From assembly GCA_002633005.1 (NCBI GenBank), contig NMRA01000111.1, forward strand, positions 276,866 through 340,865: a stretch of 64,000 nucleotides of DNA, in the 5' to 3' direction. Position 1 is the first letter of the stretch. Each line of letters opens with the position of its first letter. This DNA comes from Phoronis australis (taxonomy: Eukaryota; Phoronida; Phoronidae). Positions 1-12,345 of the stretch are shown here, piece by piece. Under the pieces are notes generated by a model. The model did no database searches, had not been told where the DNA came from, and worked only from the letters and a program-made list of their open reading frames with translations. Made by a program: the position numbers and the translations under genes.

Positions 1-137
1 AAGTGTTTGTCGGTGACAGGGACGGAAGGAGAAAGGTAGAGTATTAGCCAGGATTTTGTTCGTCAGACATTCGCACCCCCGAATTGCCAGGGGGGAGGCA
101 TGGATGGCCCCCTTGGCCACCCTCTAAATCCGCCACT
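1..137. repeat. Right part of a short hAT-like MITE
   Basis: The segment ends in AAATCCGCCACTG, the same terminal motif as the fuller copy at 19819-19969, and shares with it the internal stretches GTATTAGCCAGGATTTT and CAGACATTCGCACCCCCGAA. The left end lies outside the window. Similar end motifs recur at 12773, 22580 and 44697. Confidence 0.6.
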
Positions 138-2132
138 GGGTGAAAGGAAGGTATAAGCAACCTAATAAATGTAATTCAATTGTTTTTTTGGGCAATGATT
201 CGTATTTTCATGTCTTGCAAAGAAGCCGGCGGACACAAACATCATCCCTTTTTGAATAATACTTCTTGGTATATTATATAATAAAGAAGCCCGGAACATT
301 TACTGGCGCTTCACAATCGTTGTATTGTTGTAGATACAGAGGACAAAGAGCACGATAAAAAACGACAAGTGCTGACCTATGGTTGACCCGACAAAGGGTA
401 TTTCTCGGTAATACAGTGCATGCTATTTGTTTGCTCAGTGGAGCCCTACAAAACGCGTTCCCAGAATAAACCCGATTTCTGCACCCATGGTATACGTACC
501 GGAAAAAAACAAGGAAATAATGAATTACGTGAAAACGGCATATTTTTGGGTCCGGCATGCCATTCATTTCTTACAGTGATGACGTTTTTAAGACCAACAT
601 AAACATGCTGTATGTTGTGTCAGAAAAAGTCCGTTGTCATAAACGTCCAAATGATTCACTTGGTTATTTATGCTGGTTCTGAGGAACTCGGCACTTGACG
701 AAATACGTATGCCGAGTTAGCTAGTACACTACGACCTTTCAGTAGGATGTCAATCACACATTTGACATAAACAATTACATTGTTCTTTTGGAGCAGATTT
801 GGTTATAAAATATACGCGATAGCAAATAAAACGGGCAAAATTCGAACACTCGTGTAAGAAAGTAAACATCGAGTTGAAGCACCAAAATGTGCTCTTCTCA
901 AAGATGCAATGCGTGTAGTGACCATGATAACTTTATAAATTTACAGATGCTAATTGAATAACATGTCCTTGATGTTTCGCTCACTGTGGCGATGGTTAAA
1001 TGTCACATTTGATTCGTGATTCATGGGGAGGGTCTGTCCATCGGTCGGCCAACAGACGATGAACTTTTATGAAGAACATATCAGGGGTACATTTAAGAAA
1101 TTCTTTTGGTATGTCGTACATTGATTGTTTACCATTCAAGGCTTTTTGAAAAATGTAGAGCCCAGGAACCCACCCTTATCGGCCGCTCTTCAGTGACTAA
1201 TTAGACCTAGCGGGGCACCAGAAAAGTCGCGCAATCCATAAAGTGAGAACCTCACGAAAACGCAAGGTCTCGTAAGAGTTCGCGATATATCGCCACTGAC
1301 CGCGTGATCACGGTAGCTTTATTCACGAGATTTTTACGCTTACGGAACCTCAGTGACCCAGATACCTGCTTAAGAGACCCGTGTATTCCTATGCCTCTGA
1401 TTTTGCAAAAACAATCAAGCATGTTACCAGAAATCTAAGACTGCGTTTTTATCTTCTGTGACTCATCTGACATTTTACTAACTGGAATGCAGTACGTCAC
1501 CGTAGTTCTCTGTAATTTTCCGGTTATGTGCTTTAGATAACACCTGCCTCGTCAAGAACACACTCATTACCCATTTATCATATGCCACAGTTAACAATTC
1601 ATCCCATTGTGTGCCAATATCCGAATGACCTATTTTTTAATTGTTTTTACCTGACCTTTCAACCACATTCAGCTACTACTCCCTCCCTTTAGCGGTTAAA
1701 GCGGAACAACAAACCTTTGTTTAGTAGTTTACTATTCCTGTCAAAATATTGAATTTCCACTGTTCATTTTCAAACGTTGTTCATTTCAGTGCAATACAAT
1801 GTCAACCACCTGATGAACAACGTCTTAGAAAATCACTGAGAAAGCGAAAAGGAATGGACGATGAAGAAAGAAACAAAACCCGATCATAAACATACACAAA
1901 AACGACAGACATCCCTGCAATGGTGGCTGACCACAGAAACGAAGAACGGCTATAAAGTTTTGTGTTTTAGTTCTCTAAAAAATACCCTGTCCATGGGCTG
2001 AGCGCAAAAAACAAGAATGCAAATGCATGGATATTTACGCGGTCCGGTGCAGTGCCATCTTTGAAAACATCATTTTGTTGTTCTTGGCAGCAGTACAAAC
2101 TTTTCAACAGTTTAAAAAAATCTATAGTTTTG
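138..2132. other. Non-coding stretch, no gene seen
   Basis: Only short ORFs without recognisable domains are present. No splice-bounded coding exon, RNA gene or clear repeat was found in this stretch. Confidence 0.5.
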
Positions 2133-2324
2133 TTTGTAATTTCCTGGAGGAGGCAGTGTGGCCTGGTTGATAAGTGCCCGCTTTCTTTACTCGAGATCGT
2201 GGGTTCGAATAAAGCATAAAGATATTTAAAGGTGATCAGTGCAATGGGCCCACATGCGAGGCCTGCGCACGTCTGATACAATGTGTATCAGACCGCCTGC
2301 AATTATTTTTTATTTGTAATTTCC
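2133..2324 (+). repeat. tRNA-derived SINE, internally deleted, with 12-bp target duplication
   Basis: The body (2145-2312) starts GGAGGCAGTGTGGCC and carries an A-box-like region (GTTGATAAGTGCC) and a B box (GTGGGTTCGAA), ending GACCGCCTGCAATTATTTT. It is flanked by the perfect direct repeat TTTGTAATTTCC at 2133-2144 and 2313-2324. Compared with the copies at 39447 and 14723, an internal block right after the B box is missing. Confidence 0.85.
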
Positions 2325-4446
2325 CCGTTCGAGGAGTTGTATTAGTGAGAAATTAGGATAGCAACCCTTTCAGAGAGCTAGCACGATACCCTTGTTGGGA
2401 GCTTACAAAAAGGAGAAAGTCAAAACAAAAAACTTTAAAAGGATAACTATTAAACGGTAGTTTATATATAAATAAATAAATTCCAAGCCTTTCTTCAGTT
2501 AAAAAGAACCCTTTTGTAAAGTTCCAAGGCCGTAAAGTGTACCAATTAAAGGAAACTGTTTTAGAAAAAACAATCCATGTGATTGACACATCCTGTGTAC
2601 GAGGCTATTTCCGCAACAAATGCTCCACGATAACTCCCCATCCCCTCCTACGAATTTTTCAATTTTCCACAAGTATACATATGAAGACACAATTTACGGA
2701 AATGTTTAAATTTTACCAGCGTACACGAAATGAAAAATATGGCTCCTGTCTTCCAACTATTTTCTAGAGCTGCCCGCCCCAACCCCCCGCACTAGTACCT
2801 TTCCACAGACCAGACACGCATTGTCAGAATATTTCCAGAAATCCATTCCCAGGGTTTCACCAGTCACAACAAAGAAATGCTAAATGACTTTGGCTAATGA
2901 ACAGAACCGGCTGTTAGCAGTATAGTAGCAAGGGAGGACACATGCTATTGCTGAGACTAGAGAAATAACTTCCGACCGAGTACAAGCGAGTGTGGCGAAA
3001 AGATTGCCCAGGGAATTCTGGCATGGATTTGATTTATTTACACAAACGCATTTGTGTGTCCTTAAGTTCCTTTTGCTTTAAATCAGTGATTTAATTTCCT
3101 AGCAAACTGATGAGGCCAATTTTTGCATTTGTAAGGACTTCGACAAGTATTTGAAGACAATTTAGTCACGACGAAAATAAGGCATGGAATTACTCGAACG
3201 AATTCTGAAGGAACAATTTCAATGATACACAAACAGACAAACACCCAAAGGCAATCAGTCAGTTTAGTCATGTCGATGAAAGACAATTTGTGAGAACAAG
3301 CTAGGTGTACGAGCAAAACCAGAAGTTTTGTTTAACGTGTCATGCTTTTCAACTGAGCATGCGCGGCAATCAATAACTTAGTTGGAAGTGTGCCGCTGTT
3401 TTAAATACACCAGAAATCGTATAATTAGTTTCCTCACCACGAAACTACTTAGCAAAATATTAAGTACGATTGACGCGTTTAAGCTAATTAACAAACGGAA
3501 AAGTAATAATAATTTTCGTGACTTGCCAATTGCGGTGCTTAACAACTGCGTAGATTAATAGGCCGCGTGCCGACTTGTTCGTAAACAAATCTGAAGGAAT
3601 TGTATTTTTGTTGTTCAAACGGAGTGCAATAACACCGTTCAATGCTTTCAATCGCCACACATTCTATGATCGGAAAGAAAGGCAGGGAGTCTCTTTCATA
3701 TAATGGGTAGGAAAATGTCGAATTGTCATATCAATGCAATACCTGGAAAATGGGCCCCCCAAAAAAGAATTTGATGAAAGAGACCAACTCGAGATAATGT
3801 CAAAACGTACATGGGATACCTTTCGCCTCTATTAAAACCCTCGTCGCTTGATCAGCGTCATCGGCACCTATACTAAGGCGATACCAAGGCGATATCAAAA
3901 AGGCAAAATACGAGATGATACCAGAGAGAGCAAGATACCCATCCCAGTTCATGTCCCGTCCCGCCTACCTCTCTGAACAGTACAACCCCCCACGACAAGT
4001 AGGGCCTACATTCCTTTGATCCCGGCAAATCTCATCGTCGGGAATTCAACGAAAATTGTTTATGAATGTACCACTCAAAGAGTAAAGGAGTTTGAACTGA
4101 TAACAACATTCGTGTGCGGTGCAATCAGCAAAACAAGCAACGCGTGGTTTCAAGTGCTAGAGTGGGCTTATGCCATTCATCATATTTCATGCTGCGAACT
4201 AAAAACGTACTCCAGCCATGTGACCTCACACAAGTCTACCCGATGACCTCGGATGCCGACATCACATTTTAACAAGATTTGTTTTTTTGCCTTTTTCAAT
4301 GCGATTGTTTTGTTAGTTTGATTCTTGGGTTGATCCTTTTCTGCACAGCCCCCAGGGCGCAACCTTCTATGTTGTTTGCGCTAAGACTATTCAGCCGCGC
4401 AAAACACGATAGCTGCTGGGTCATGTACGAATATCCACGCATACGG
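2325..4446. other. Non-coding stretch upstream of the metalloproteinase gene
   Basis: No exon, RNA gene or clear repeat was recognised. The proximal promoter elements of the downstream gene begin near 4447. Confidence 0.45.
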
Positions 4447-4458
4447 CATGACGTCATG
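4447..4458. promoter_or_regulatory. CRE/AP-1-type palindrome upstream of the MMP gene
   Basis: The 12-bp palindrome CATGACGTCATG contains TGACGTCA (4449-4456), the consensus site for CREB/ATF and Jun-type bZIP factors. It lies about 140 bp upstream of the TATA box. Vertebrate MMP promoters are commonly AP-1 driven, so a regulatory role is plausible but is inference. Confidence 0.45.
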
Positions 4459-4556
4459 AGCACTACCTTATAAGGGATATCGACACGAAATAAATGACCC
4501 AGGAAGCCAAACACAGTCATCGATCGGAAGTACAATAACGCTATTGTCCCGGGTTA

Positions 4557-4582
4557 CAATACGTAAAGACGCTTACGTATTG
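4557..4582. promoter_or_regulatory. Perfect 10-bp inverted repeat just upstream of the TATA box
   Basis: Arms CAATACGTAA (4557-4566) and TTACGTATTG (4573-4582) are exact reverse complements separated by 6 nt. Each arm contains a TTACGTA-type bZIP half site. It ends 14 bp before the TATA box, so it may be a paired transcription-factor site. Confidence 0.5.
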
Positions 4583-4596
4583 CAGAGATCCAACAG

Positions 4597-4606
4597 TATA
4601 TAAAAG
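4597..4606 (+). promoter_or_regulatory. TATA box of the MMP gene
   Basis: TATATAAAAG lies 119 bp upstream of the start codon at 4725. A start site near 4625-4635 would give a 5' UTR of about 95 nt, with no upstream ATG noticed in it. This is the clearest core promoter in the window. Confidence 0.8.
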
Positions 4607-4724
4607 CGCGACCATTGAATGTCACACTCAAAATTTGGCTATTCGGTCGGAGATTACGAGTGCATTAGTATTTATATATTAATTTATGTATTTATTTATT
4701 TGGCAGAAGGATTTTACATTCACG

Positions 4725-4835
4725 ATGAGTAGATACGTTTTAGGCATGCTATGTTATTTTGCATTTATCAACGCGTCGCCACTGTCCAGGTTTCCGGACA
4801 CGAGCATAGAAACTGCAAACCCGTATAGAGCAATG
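4725..4835 (+). CDS. MMP exon 1: signal peptide and start of propeptide
   Basis: The 37 codons begin [18 protein letters not shown], a typical signal peptide with likely cleavage near the Ala-Ser. The exon ends AGAGCAATG before the donor gtgag (phase 0). This ATG follows the TATA box at the expected distance. Confidence 0.9.
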
Positions 4836-7800
4836 GTGAGTTTAGTTTACATTTAATTAACAGTCGCCATATAGGTGTGTGAGACAAACGAAGGAAATTT
4901 GCTGCATTAATCTTTGCTTTCTCAGTGTTAAAAGTTTTGATTTAAGCCACTTGCGACAGTTATAAAACTGGTTTCATCTTGTCCCTTATCTTATGAGCTT
5001 AGAAGCGATCTCAGTGACCTGTTTCTACAAAAGTCTACTGGCTTTCCGTCTTTAACAAAAAGTCTAACATCTAACCACAAATAACAAACGTTGAGTTTTC
5101 GTCTTTTGGCTTTGTCTTTTAGCTTGCTCCGGAGCAGGCTATTGTTCTATGTCTTCGCATCGAGTTGTACTGTGACAGATTTCCTAAAAGTTTAACCTTA
5201 GCCTGATTTCGTGAAATATTATAAGCCATCCGTAAACTGATTTTTAGCCAAAGGTCAGAAGACAAAAGACTACGAGAAACAGATCCCCGGGTATTTCATC
5301 GTGGAACACGCTTTTAGCATTTCACGGCGTGATCTGTCTGATGAGCTTAGTCTGTACAAATAGCCTAATGATCTGCCAGTTCTTTCCGCAAAGCCCTGAA
5401 ACCGCTTCCAAATTGACTAAGGATAAATTTGAATTCAGTTTCACAACGATAAAGTGGTCGAAATCAAAAGTTGGTTTTTGTAATGGAATGCAACCGGTTT
5501 AAAGCACAATTAAGTGCTCCCTGGTGTTGTTCAACTCCTCATTTCTATTTTGGTTCAAAGACAAAAGTTTATAAATAAAAGTCCCATAACATGAAATGCG
5601 GTGTTGGATACATGATAATTTAACCACAATTGTTTCAAAAATGCTTTATGATTATGATACTTGGTAAAAGAAAAGTCGTGATTCTAATTCCATTCCAAAA
5701 TTATAATTTACAAATCAGTACCAATGGCTATAACTCTACCATTCCAGGATTACCTAATGCGGTTCGGATACATGAAGCGACCGTCGCTACACGAACCTCC
5801 GTCCCAACAAAACATGGATTCAGCGTTAAAACAATTTCAGAAGATGGCTAACCTACCGGAAACAGGTATGATGGAAGTTGTGAGACCCAACACCTTCAAA
5901 ACTTAAACGAATCATTAACGCGTATTTTCATAATATAGTTAACAGCAAAAACAAAAAACTCTTAACATGTACAGCCAGCCGCAATATTGTCGAACACTCC
6001 GCATAGCTTCACTATTCAACCGTAGTAGGCCATCTTGATTTCCTGATTTCGTGATATTTTCTGCCATCACATGCAGCTTTAAAGCGAATAATTCTTAAAT
6101 GAATCATCCTGTTATTAAATCTCAGGCGCAGTTCTTCTCTCCTACAGAAAAACGTGACTGTGTGTATCTAATAATAGCGCACACAGTCGTAGCCCTACGA
6201 CAGAGCAAGAGAACGTACGTCGCAACCCTCGTGAATTCACCACAAGAATTTGCAAGCATGGCAGTGGTTCAATTTACTTTTTGCAAAAGGTTGTGGGAAC
6301 GCAACAAATATCCAAGACCTTGTGTGTTTTCTACATCACCTGTGGTGCTAATCAAATCGTTGCCGTGACCGCGGCGAAAACGTTTCGTGTGACAAAAGTC
6401 CAAAGCGCACAACACTCACCAGTCATGACCAGGATTCAAAAACAAACTAAGGGCAATAAAAACTACGCACCTGCTGTCAGAAGACTGTTGATTTAAAGCA
6501 TTTGTCATTATAAAACCAGTATCGCCTGTTCATTGTTCAGATTAGACAAGATTTCTAGCCAGGCTTTAGAAGAACTGACAGTTTTTCATTGCTTCTGACC
6601 AGGCTCATGAAATTTGCTTGTGAGGGCAGCAGGTTATTTTAGCCACCGGAGGAGTATAATGAACGTCAGCGGATTTCCTGGCGTTTTATTGCAACCAATT
6701 TCAATTTTAGCAAAAGATAAGATAACTATAAGTTTTTGAAGAAAGTTTTTTTTTGACACTAGAATGGTTGTTGCAAAATGGCCTCTTCTGTGAAGGGGCA
6801 TATTTTTTGGGAAGATGCGGGTGTTGGGGTACGAAATCTACCAATGGTTGTCGGCTTAGATGGAAAAAACAAAGTAGGACAGGGAAAGAAAAAGTTGGAA
6901 AAGAGCGTCTCCAAACTTTAAACTCATCTATTTCCCCGGCACTCCATTGTATTGGCTTTTAAAGTGATTTTGGGCAAACACAGTGAAATAAATGTTGGGC
7001 AAATAAGGTTTGACACCATCCAGTTTCGTTTCTGCTTCTATGTTCCGACTGGAATGCAACGTATCAAATTTTTAATGAAGCCTGCGAACAGTTGTTCCGC
7101 AAAGTTCTGAACATTTACATTATTAAGTTACCAGTGCAGCCGTTATCGGATCAGAAAGAAGCTTCTCAAGTGATATCCAAAGGTTGACATTATTTTACTA
7201 GAGTTATAGTTAACGGAAATGCCAACGCTATCAAGACGCACTTTCTTTGTTTACTCGAATGAAGTTATGTCAAAACAGATTTACAGGTACAAAGGCTATT
7301 CGTAAGTGGCATTTCCTGTAACCAGTTAAACTTTGATATTCACTGTACTGTGTCAAAACAAAAAGGACACCTGGCTACAAACACGTTAACAGCTTCTACA
7401 TACCTAGTAGTATAACTAGCGCCACCACAAGAGACTACTAAGGCAATGAGACTCACTTCAATAATATCACGTTTTCCTATAATATACCAAAATCATCAAC
7501 CGAAGTGACAAAGTATACATCTACGTTTTGTTTATAGTAATTTATTTTTTCTTCTCAAATTTCAGGAAAGCTGGATGCCGCTACCTTAAAAATGATGAAC
7601 AGTCCACGCTGTGGTGTGGCCGATACCGACCCACCCAAGAGCAACGACCCGAATGCACCAGCAAATTTTGCTTTACAAGGTAAACAGCAGTTAAGAATTC
7701 AAATAACATATCAAATGGCATTGCTGGAATGGGAGAAAAGGTGTCAAATACTACGGCACACTCATAAAAGTAAAACAACAAATTAGTTGTGTAAGCCTTG

Positions 7801-10800
7801 TACATTATAGGTACTAAATGGAACCACAAGGACTTGACCTACAGAATAAACTCCTACACCCGAGACCTCTCTAAACAAGAAGTGGATGACACAATCGCTG
7901 AAGCATTCAAGGTATGACAGCGCCATGAATATATACACAGTTTAATCTAAGGCAGCTATGTTACAGAAAGATATAAACAGCAACATCTTTCGAAAATGTG
8001 TGCACGTCTTATATTAAAGCATATTCTTCGTCTGGACATTTATAACGCTAGAAATTTGAATACGTTAAAAGTTTATGAAATATGAATTGACTAATATGAT
8101 AAATTTTCACTGCTTCAAACAGTTTTGGGCTGACAAGACCCCATTGACATTCACAAGAAAAAATTCCGGAAAAGTGGATATAGAGATTTTATTCGTCTAC
8201 GGAGACCACGGAGATGGGTATCCTTTCGACGCTCAGTGGGGCGTACTAGCCCACGCCTTCTTTCCTATGACCAACTCCGCCCCCATTGCAGGTGACACCC
8301 ACTTCGATGACTCGGAACTATGGACGCTTCGGTCGCCTAAAGGTACAAATGGTGGACTGTAATTTTAAGGCTCTCTGCGCCACAATCAATCGGTACTACA
8401 AAACTGTCATTCGCAAAAACATCGATATTCCTTCTTATCTCGGCTCGTTCTCTTAATTTACAGTGATGCATCCAGGCATTGTATGCCGTGGTGGCCTATG
8501 CGGCAAGCAGCTAGTCGCCTGCACAAACTTGATCAGCTCTAATCATGACTGACGCGATCTGCACTTGATAGTCTTCATTATCTGGTGATTTGTACTTTGG
8601 TGGATAGTCGCCAAATTTGATTTTGTTTTCGAATTCACAGTGTTGTTGATTATACATTTCATCCCAAACGAAATACTTTTTATTTCCAGGTGCTAATTTG
8701 CTTCAAGTTGCTGTTCACGAATTCGGTCACGCTTTAGGACTTCTTCATTCCAACGTGCAGGGATCCATCATGTGGCCTTTCGCAAAAGATTATGAACCAA
8801 ACCTTAAGCTTCATTACGACGACATTCGCGGTATTCAGACCTTGTACGGAGGTCCAGTCGTGAAGCCTTCCACAACTCAAACTCCGACAGTAACACCTTC
8901 TAGCGGAGGAAATATTGACCATTGTTCAACAAGTTTCGACGCCGTGACTGTTGCGGTCGACGATCAAACATACTTTTTTAAAGGTATGTATTAACTATTT
9001 AATAACTTAAGGAATACCTATTGGTCTATTAGCACCAAGCTTTAGCCTATTTACATTGACACGACGTTTCGCTTGGGCATTTCTCCAGCCATCTCCCACT
9101 CGTTCTTCGAATAGCGTTGTAACACCTGCCAGATGGCCAGAGAAATGATTGACCCGAAACGTCGTACCAATGTAAATTGGCCAATAGATTTTAAAACTGA
9201 TGTTACCACATCACCACCTAAAAGCGGTTGTAGGAAGACAAAAAAGATTAGATTGAAACATTTTGATGACTCCTTGATTAAAAAACATCACAATCAGAAA
9301 AACACGATAGTGTTGAAATAGTATGCCATAAACATTTAAGCCTGAGTCAGGCACATTTGTATTCTGAATGGAAAACATTGTTTTAACATTAAAAAGAGAC
9401 AACACTAATTTTGCTGCTGGTTTTGTGTTCCAGACAATAAGATATTTAGAGTTGGACGCTATGGTTTGGACAGAGGTTTCCCAATAGACATCAGTGACGT
9501 ATTTCCGGGTGCGCCGTCAAATATCAATGGAGCTCTTACCTACAAGGGGCGTTACTCCGAGGCTAAAACTTATTTGTTCAAGGTACGTATTAGCAGCATA
9601 TCGAAAACAAATTAGCACCAGGAACGCTAAAAAGATCAGGCAATTCAAGAACAAACTGCCTATTTCTGCGAGACACGAATCACGAATGACGGCTTGGTTG
9701 TTTTATAAGAATGTTCACTGTTTTAGGGGGAATCCTACTGGAGATATTCAGTTTCAAACCAAGGTCCACAAGCAGCAGCTTTCATGAAATTGGACAATGG
9801 CTACCCTAAGAAAATAAAGGATGGCTGGAAAGTGGACGTTAGGGATGTCGATGCAGTCTTTACTTTCGGTGAAGGCGACAACAAAGTGCCTTACTTCGTA
9901 AAAGGTAAACGTTTAACTGCACTGTAATAAATTAATATCCTATTTGCTTTCACAAAGTCGGTTGTGAACATCAATCCTGCTGCTTTGCTAACCGTGTCAA
10001 TAAGAAGTCTGGCAAAGAAAAAATACTGGGTAAGCTGAGCTGCCGAATACCACTTATACAGTAACGGATATTCTCTCCTTCCTGCCGTCACAGCAACGTC
10101 TGCCAGGGAAATGAACATTTCCGCCCTCCAGTTACCAGCAAGTGAAAAGCGTTTTGCCGTGCTTGGTTCACAGCCCCAAACTTTTCGTTATCAGAAACAC
10201 TAGTCTGAAGAAACAAATCCTTGCTCTAACTTAGCGGGCGTGCGTTCAGTAGCGTTAGGACCTACGCTAAGACCTAGCCGAAATCTAGCCAAAGTCACGT
10301 GATTTCATTTAGAATACACGGCAATATCTCCCGTAATCTCGCGAAGTCTTGCTTTTTAGCGAGGTCCTAGCGTTACTGAATCGGAGGCGGGTGTTTCACT
10401 TGTTCCTATTTAAAGCTGTATTTCCTTCTGTTTAGTTAGATCGAACGAAAATAGAATATTAAGACTTTTCACTCTCATAAAATCGGTTTACAATACTTCT
10501 TACCGTTAAAGGATTCTATTTCCGTTACCAACAAGAATATACAAGCCACCAAGAAAAGAGTTCAGTTTTTGTTAAGGTGGGGCAACCCTAAAATGCAAAT
10601 TCAAAAATGGTGCATGTAAGCATTGCATGAGCTGGTTACAGAAATGGAATCCTATTACACTAAGGAATACTATGAGACTGATTTTATGAGAGAAAAAGGT
10701 ATAATTTTCGTTTTTAGACAGCTGAACTAGACGAAATACAGCCTTAAAAGGTACATTTCCATCATATTGTAAATTTAAAACGCTAATTATAAACTAGGCT

Positions 10801-11346
10801 AACTAGCAACTGAAAAATATATTCCAAACCTGTTCATTCCACGATAACAAACGATTTTCAAAGTAATTCAGTGTACGGGAAAGTAAAAAACATTGTTAAA
10901 AAGCCACCAACGTCACAGAGACTGCAGGCGGTATCTCAGTTCATTTTTAATGGCAGATGAGTTGCTGTACCACAAAGATTGTGGCAGTTTTTGTTTTTAA
11001 ACAGTCAGCACAAAAGAAATGCCATTTTGAATTCAACTCATTTATTATATCGATACACGATGATGACACTGTGTTTCACTTTCTACAAACAGGTAACCAG
11101 TATTGGCGTCACACAGGAACCGGAAGAGGTGCTTTTCTAGGGTATCCTCGCCGCTTATCGACGCATTCAGTCTTTAGTAAAATACGAAGATCTAGTTTTG
11201 ACGCAGTCTTTCAATGGACCAACGGCAAGACGTATTTTTTCAAAGGCTCAAGATATGATAGAGTAGCGTACCAAACCTCCAAAGGTGAATATCATATTAC
11301 TGAAGGCAAAGACATTGGAGAACATTGGTTTCTTTGCCGGTCTTAG
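4725..11346 (+). CDS. Secreted matrix metalloproteinase with hemopexin domain (nine exons)
   Basis: Zinc endopeptidase of the matrixin family, expected to cleave extracellular matrix or other secreted proteins. The coding parts are 4725-4835, 5748-5865, 7566-7679, 7811-7911, 8123-8342, 8690-8983, 9434-9582, 9727-9904 and 11093-11346. They join in one frame with GT/AG borders (1539 nt, 512 residues plus stop). In order: a signal peptide of about 17 residues; a propeptide with the cysteine switch PRCGVAD; a catalytic domain with HGD, LAHAFFP and [11 protein letters not shown] metal-site motifs, the zinc helix [11 protein letters not shown] and a Met-turn SIMWPF; a short Thr/Pro hinge; and a hemopexin domain bounded by Cys near HCSTSF and at the C-terminal LCRS. 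No RXKR furin site, fibronectin inserts, membrane anchor or GPI tail was seen, so it resembles a classic secreted collagenase/stromelysin-type MMP. All catalytic residues are intact. A TATA promoter precedes it and a poly(A) signal follows at 12340. Confidence 0.95.
5748..5865 (+). CDS. MMP exon 2: propeptide (peptidoglycan-binding-like helix region)
   Basis: It codes [13 protein letters not shown] through [14 protein letters not shown], matching the YL..FGY and FQ...GL..TG pattern of MMP propeptides. The acceptor is ttccag and the donor gtatg, leaving phase 1. Confidence 0.92.
7566..7679 (+). CDS. MMP exon 3: cysteine switch
   Basis: It codes [20 protein letters not shown]. The PRCGVAD cysteine keeps the zymogen latent by binding the catalytic zinc. 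Acceptor tttcag, donor gtaaac, phase 1 out. No furin site follows. Confidence 0.95.
7811..7911 (+). CDS. MMP exon 4: start of catalytic domain
   Basis: It codes [19 protein letters not shown] and an amphipathic helix ending AEAFK. This is the first strand and helix of the catalytic domain (compare KW....LTYRI in the family). Phase 0 at its end. Confidence 0.92.
8123..8342 (+). CDS. MMP exon 5: metal-binding part of catalytic domain
   Basis: It starts [10 protein letters not shown] and contains the structural zinc and calcium ligands in [17 protein letters not shown] and [11 protein letters not shown]. The usual DGPGG loop reads DAQWG here, a small deviation from most family members. Confidence 0.95.
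8690..8983 (+). CDS. MMP exon 6: zinc helix, hinge, first hemopexin cysteine
   Basis: It codes [15 protein letters not shown] (catalytic zinc site), the Met-turn [19 protein letters not shown], a Thr/Pro-rich hinge and then HCSTSFDAV, the start of hemopexin blade 1. Phase 1 at its end. Confidence 0.96.
9018..9187. repeat. Palindromic MITE in MMP intron 6
   Basis: The ends CTATTGGTC and GGCCAATAG and the inner blocks TTTACATTG..ACGACGTTTCG and CGAAACGTCGTACCAATGTAAA form imperfect inverted repeats over about 170 bp. Confidence 0.6.
9434..9582 (+). CDS. MMP exon 7: hemopexin blades 1-2
   Basis: It codes [16 protein letters not shown] and [17 protein letters not shown], the DA.....TYFFKG-type blade repeat. 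Acceptor ttccag, donor gtacgt, phase 0 out. Confidence 0.92.
9727..9904 (+). CDS. MMP exon 8: hemopexin blades 2-3
   Basis: It codes GESYWRYS through [21 protein letters not shown]. The DAVF...YFVKG motif marks a hemopexin repeat. Phase 1 out. Confidence 0.92.
10237..10392. repeat. MITE copy A (CAGTAACGCTAGGACC ends) in MMP intron 8
   Basis: The left end CAGTAGCGTTAGGACC and right end GGTCCTAGCGTTACTG are near-perfect inverted repeats. The internal block AATACACGGCAATATCTC is shared with the copy at 23884-24037. Confidence 0.7.
11093..11346 (+). CDS. MMP exon 9: hemopexin blade 4 and stop
   Basis: It codes NQYWRHTG, then [21 protein letters not shown] and the terminal HWFLCRS before TAG at 11344. 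The last cysteine is expected to bridge to the one at the start of the hemopexin domain. Confidence 0.95.
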
Positions 11347-12339
11347 ACATGATATTTTGCTTTCTTCTGTATATACAAAGTCTCTAACCTTATAAAACAT
11401 CTATGTTTCTCTGGGCAGGCCAAAAGTTATTCAAGAAGCAATTCGTAAATGCACGTTTTCAAAGAATGTTCATTGAGCGAGACACAACTGAACAGCTCGA
11501 TTGTTCTTGAAGTAGATAATTTATCGCATATACTGAGTGGTAAATTACTTGTTTAACGGGGACCTGTTGTGAACTTCACTGTGACATTTGCTGTCACTCG
11601 TGAGTGAAAGCCAATGAAATCACATTGCGACGTTTCGCAAAGACTGGCAAATTCTCGCCAAATTTGCTTGACATTAATTTTCAGAAAGTTGCTGGACCAG
11701 AGTCTGGCTACAAAAATTCAAATTGAACCGATTTTTGGTATGCTACACTTCGAAACGAATCATCATCTTTGATCAGTATACAAAAAGCCCTCAAAGCCCC
11801 ATGTCCTTAGATTCTCTCACAATAATCGCGGACCAGATTTTTCTGGGAACCCAATTATTTTTCGCGATTATTCTTATAGAATGCATGCACAAACGGCTTT
11901 GATTTTTTTGTGACCTGGCCAAGGATCACCTATCGTGAGTCTTTTTTACGAAACTCGGATCCAGCAGCTTTACGATGTTTTTTTATTTCTGATAGCGTAA
12001 TTAGAATAGTCAAACTAGAAAGTATGGGTAAAAGTTCGAGCACTGCAATGCAATGACTGGTTCACTTTTCCACTAAAGGTAGTTCTGAGCACGTTGAAAC
12101 CGTTGAAATATGCCAATTCGCTCAAAATACACCTAGTTTGCCAAACCGTCCATGACTCTTTTGCTAGTCGCCAGTTGACGAAGAGAAAGGGAGAAATAGT
12201 CAAACTATTTATAGTTGTGCAGTGGTAACTGAAAGGGCGGACCTTTAGATCTAGATTTTTTAAATTTGTCTATATGTACATAATGATAAGACTTTTGAAT
12301 TGTTATAAATGCGTTTTATTTTCTTAATATTATGTTCAC

Positions 12340-12345
12340 AATAAA
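12340..12345 (+). terminator. Poly(A) signal of the MMP gene
   Basis: AATAAA lies about 1.0 kb after the stop codon and is followed by a GT-rich stretch (TTTGTTGTTAAAG..TTTTGTGTTC), as expected for a cleavage site. Nearer signals were not obvious. Confidence 0.55.

Noticed and set aside
5630-5906. Overlapping ORFs around MMP exon 2 (5630-5851 and 5724-5906)
   Set aside because: Only the part between the splice sites at 5748 and 5865 in the propeptide frame is coding; the remainder is intron or a shadow frame.
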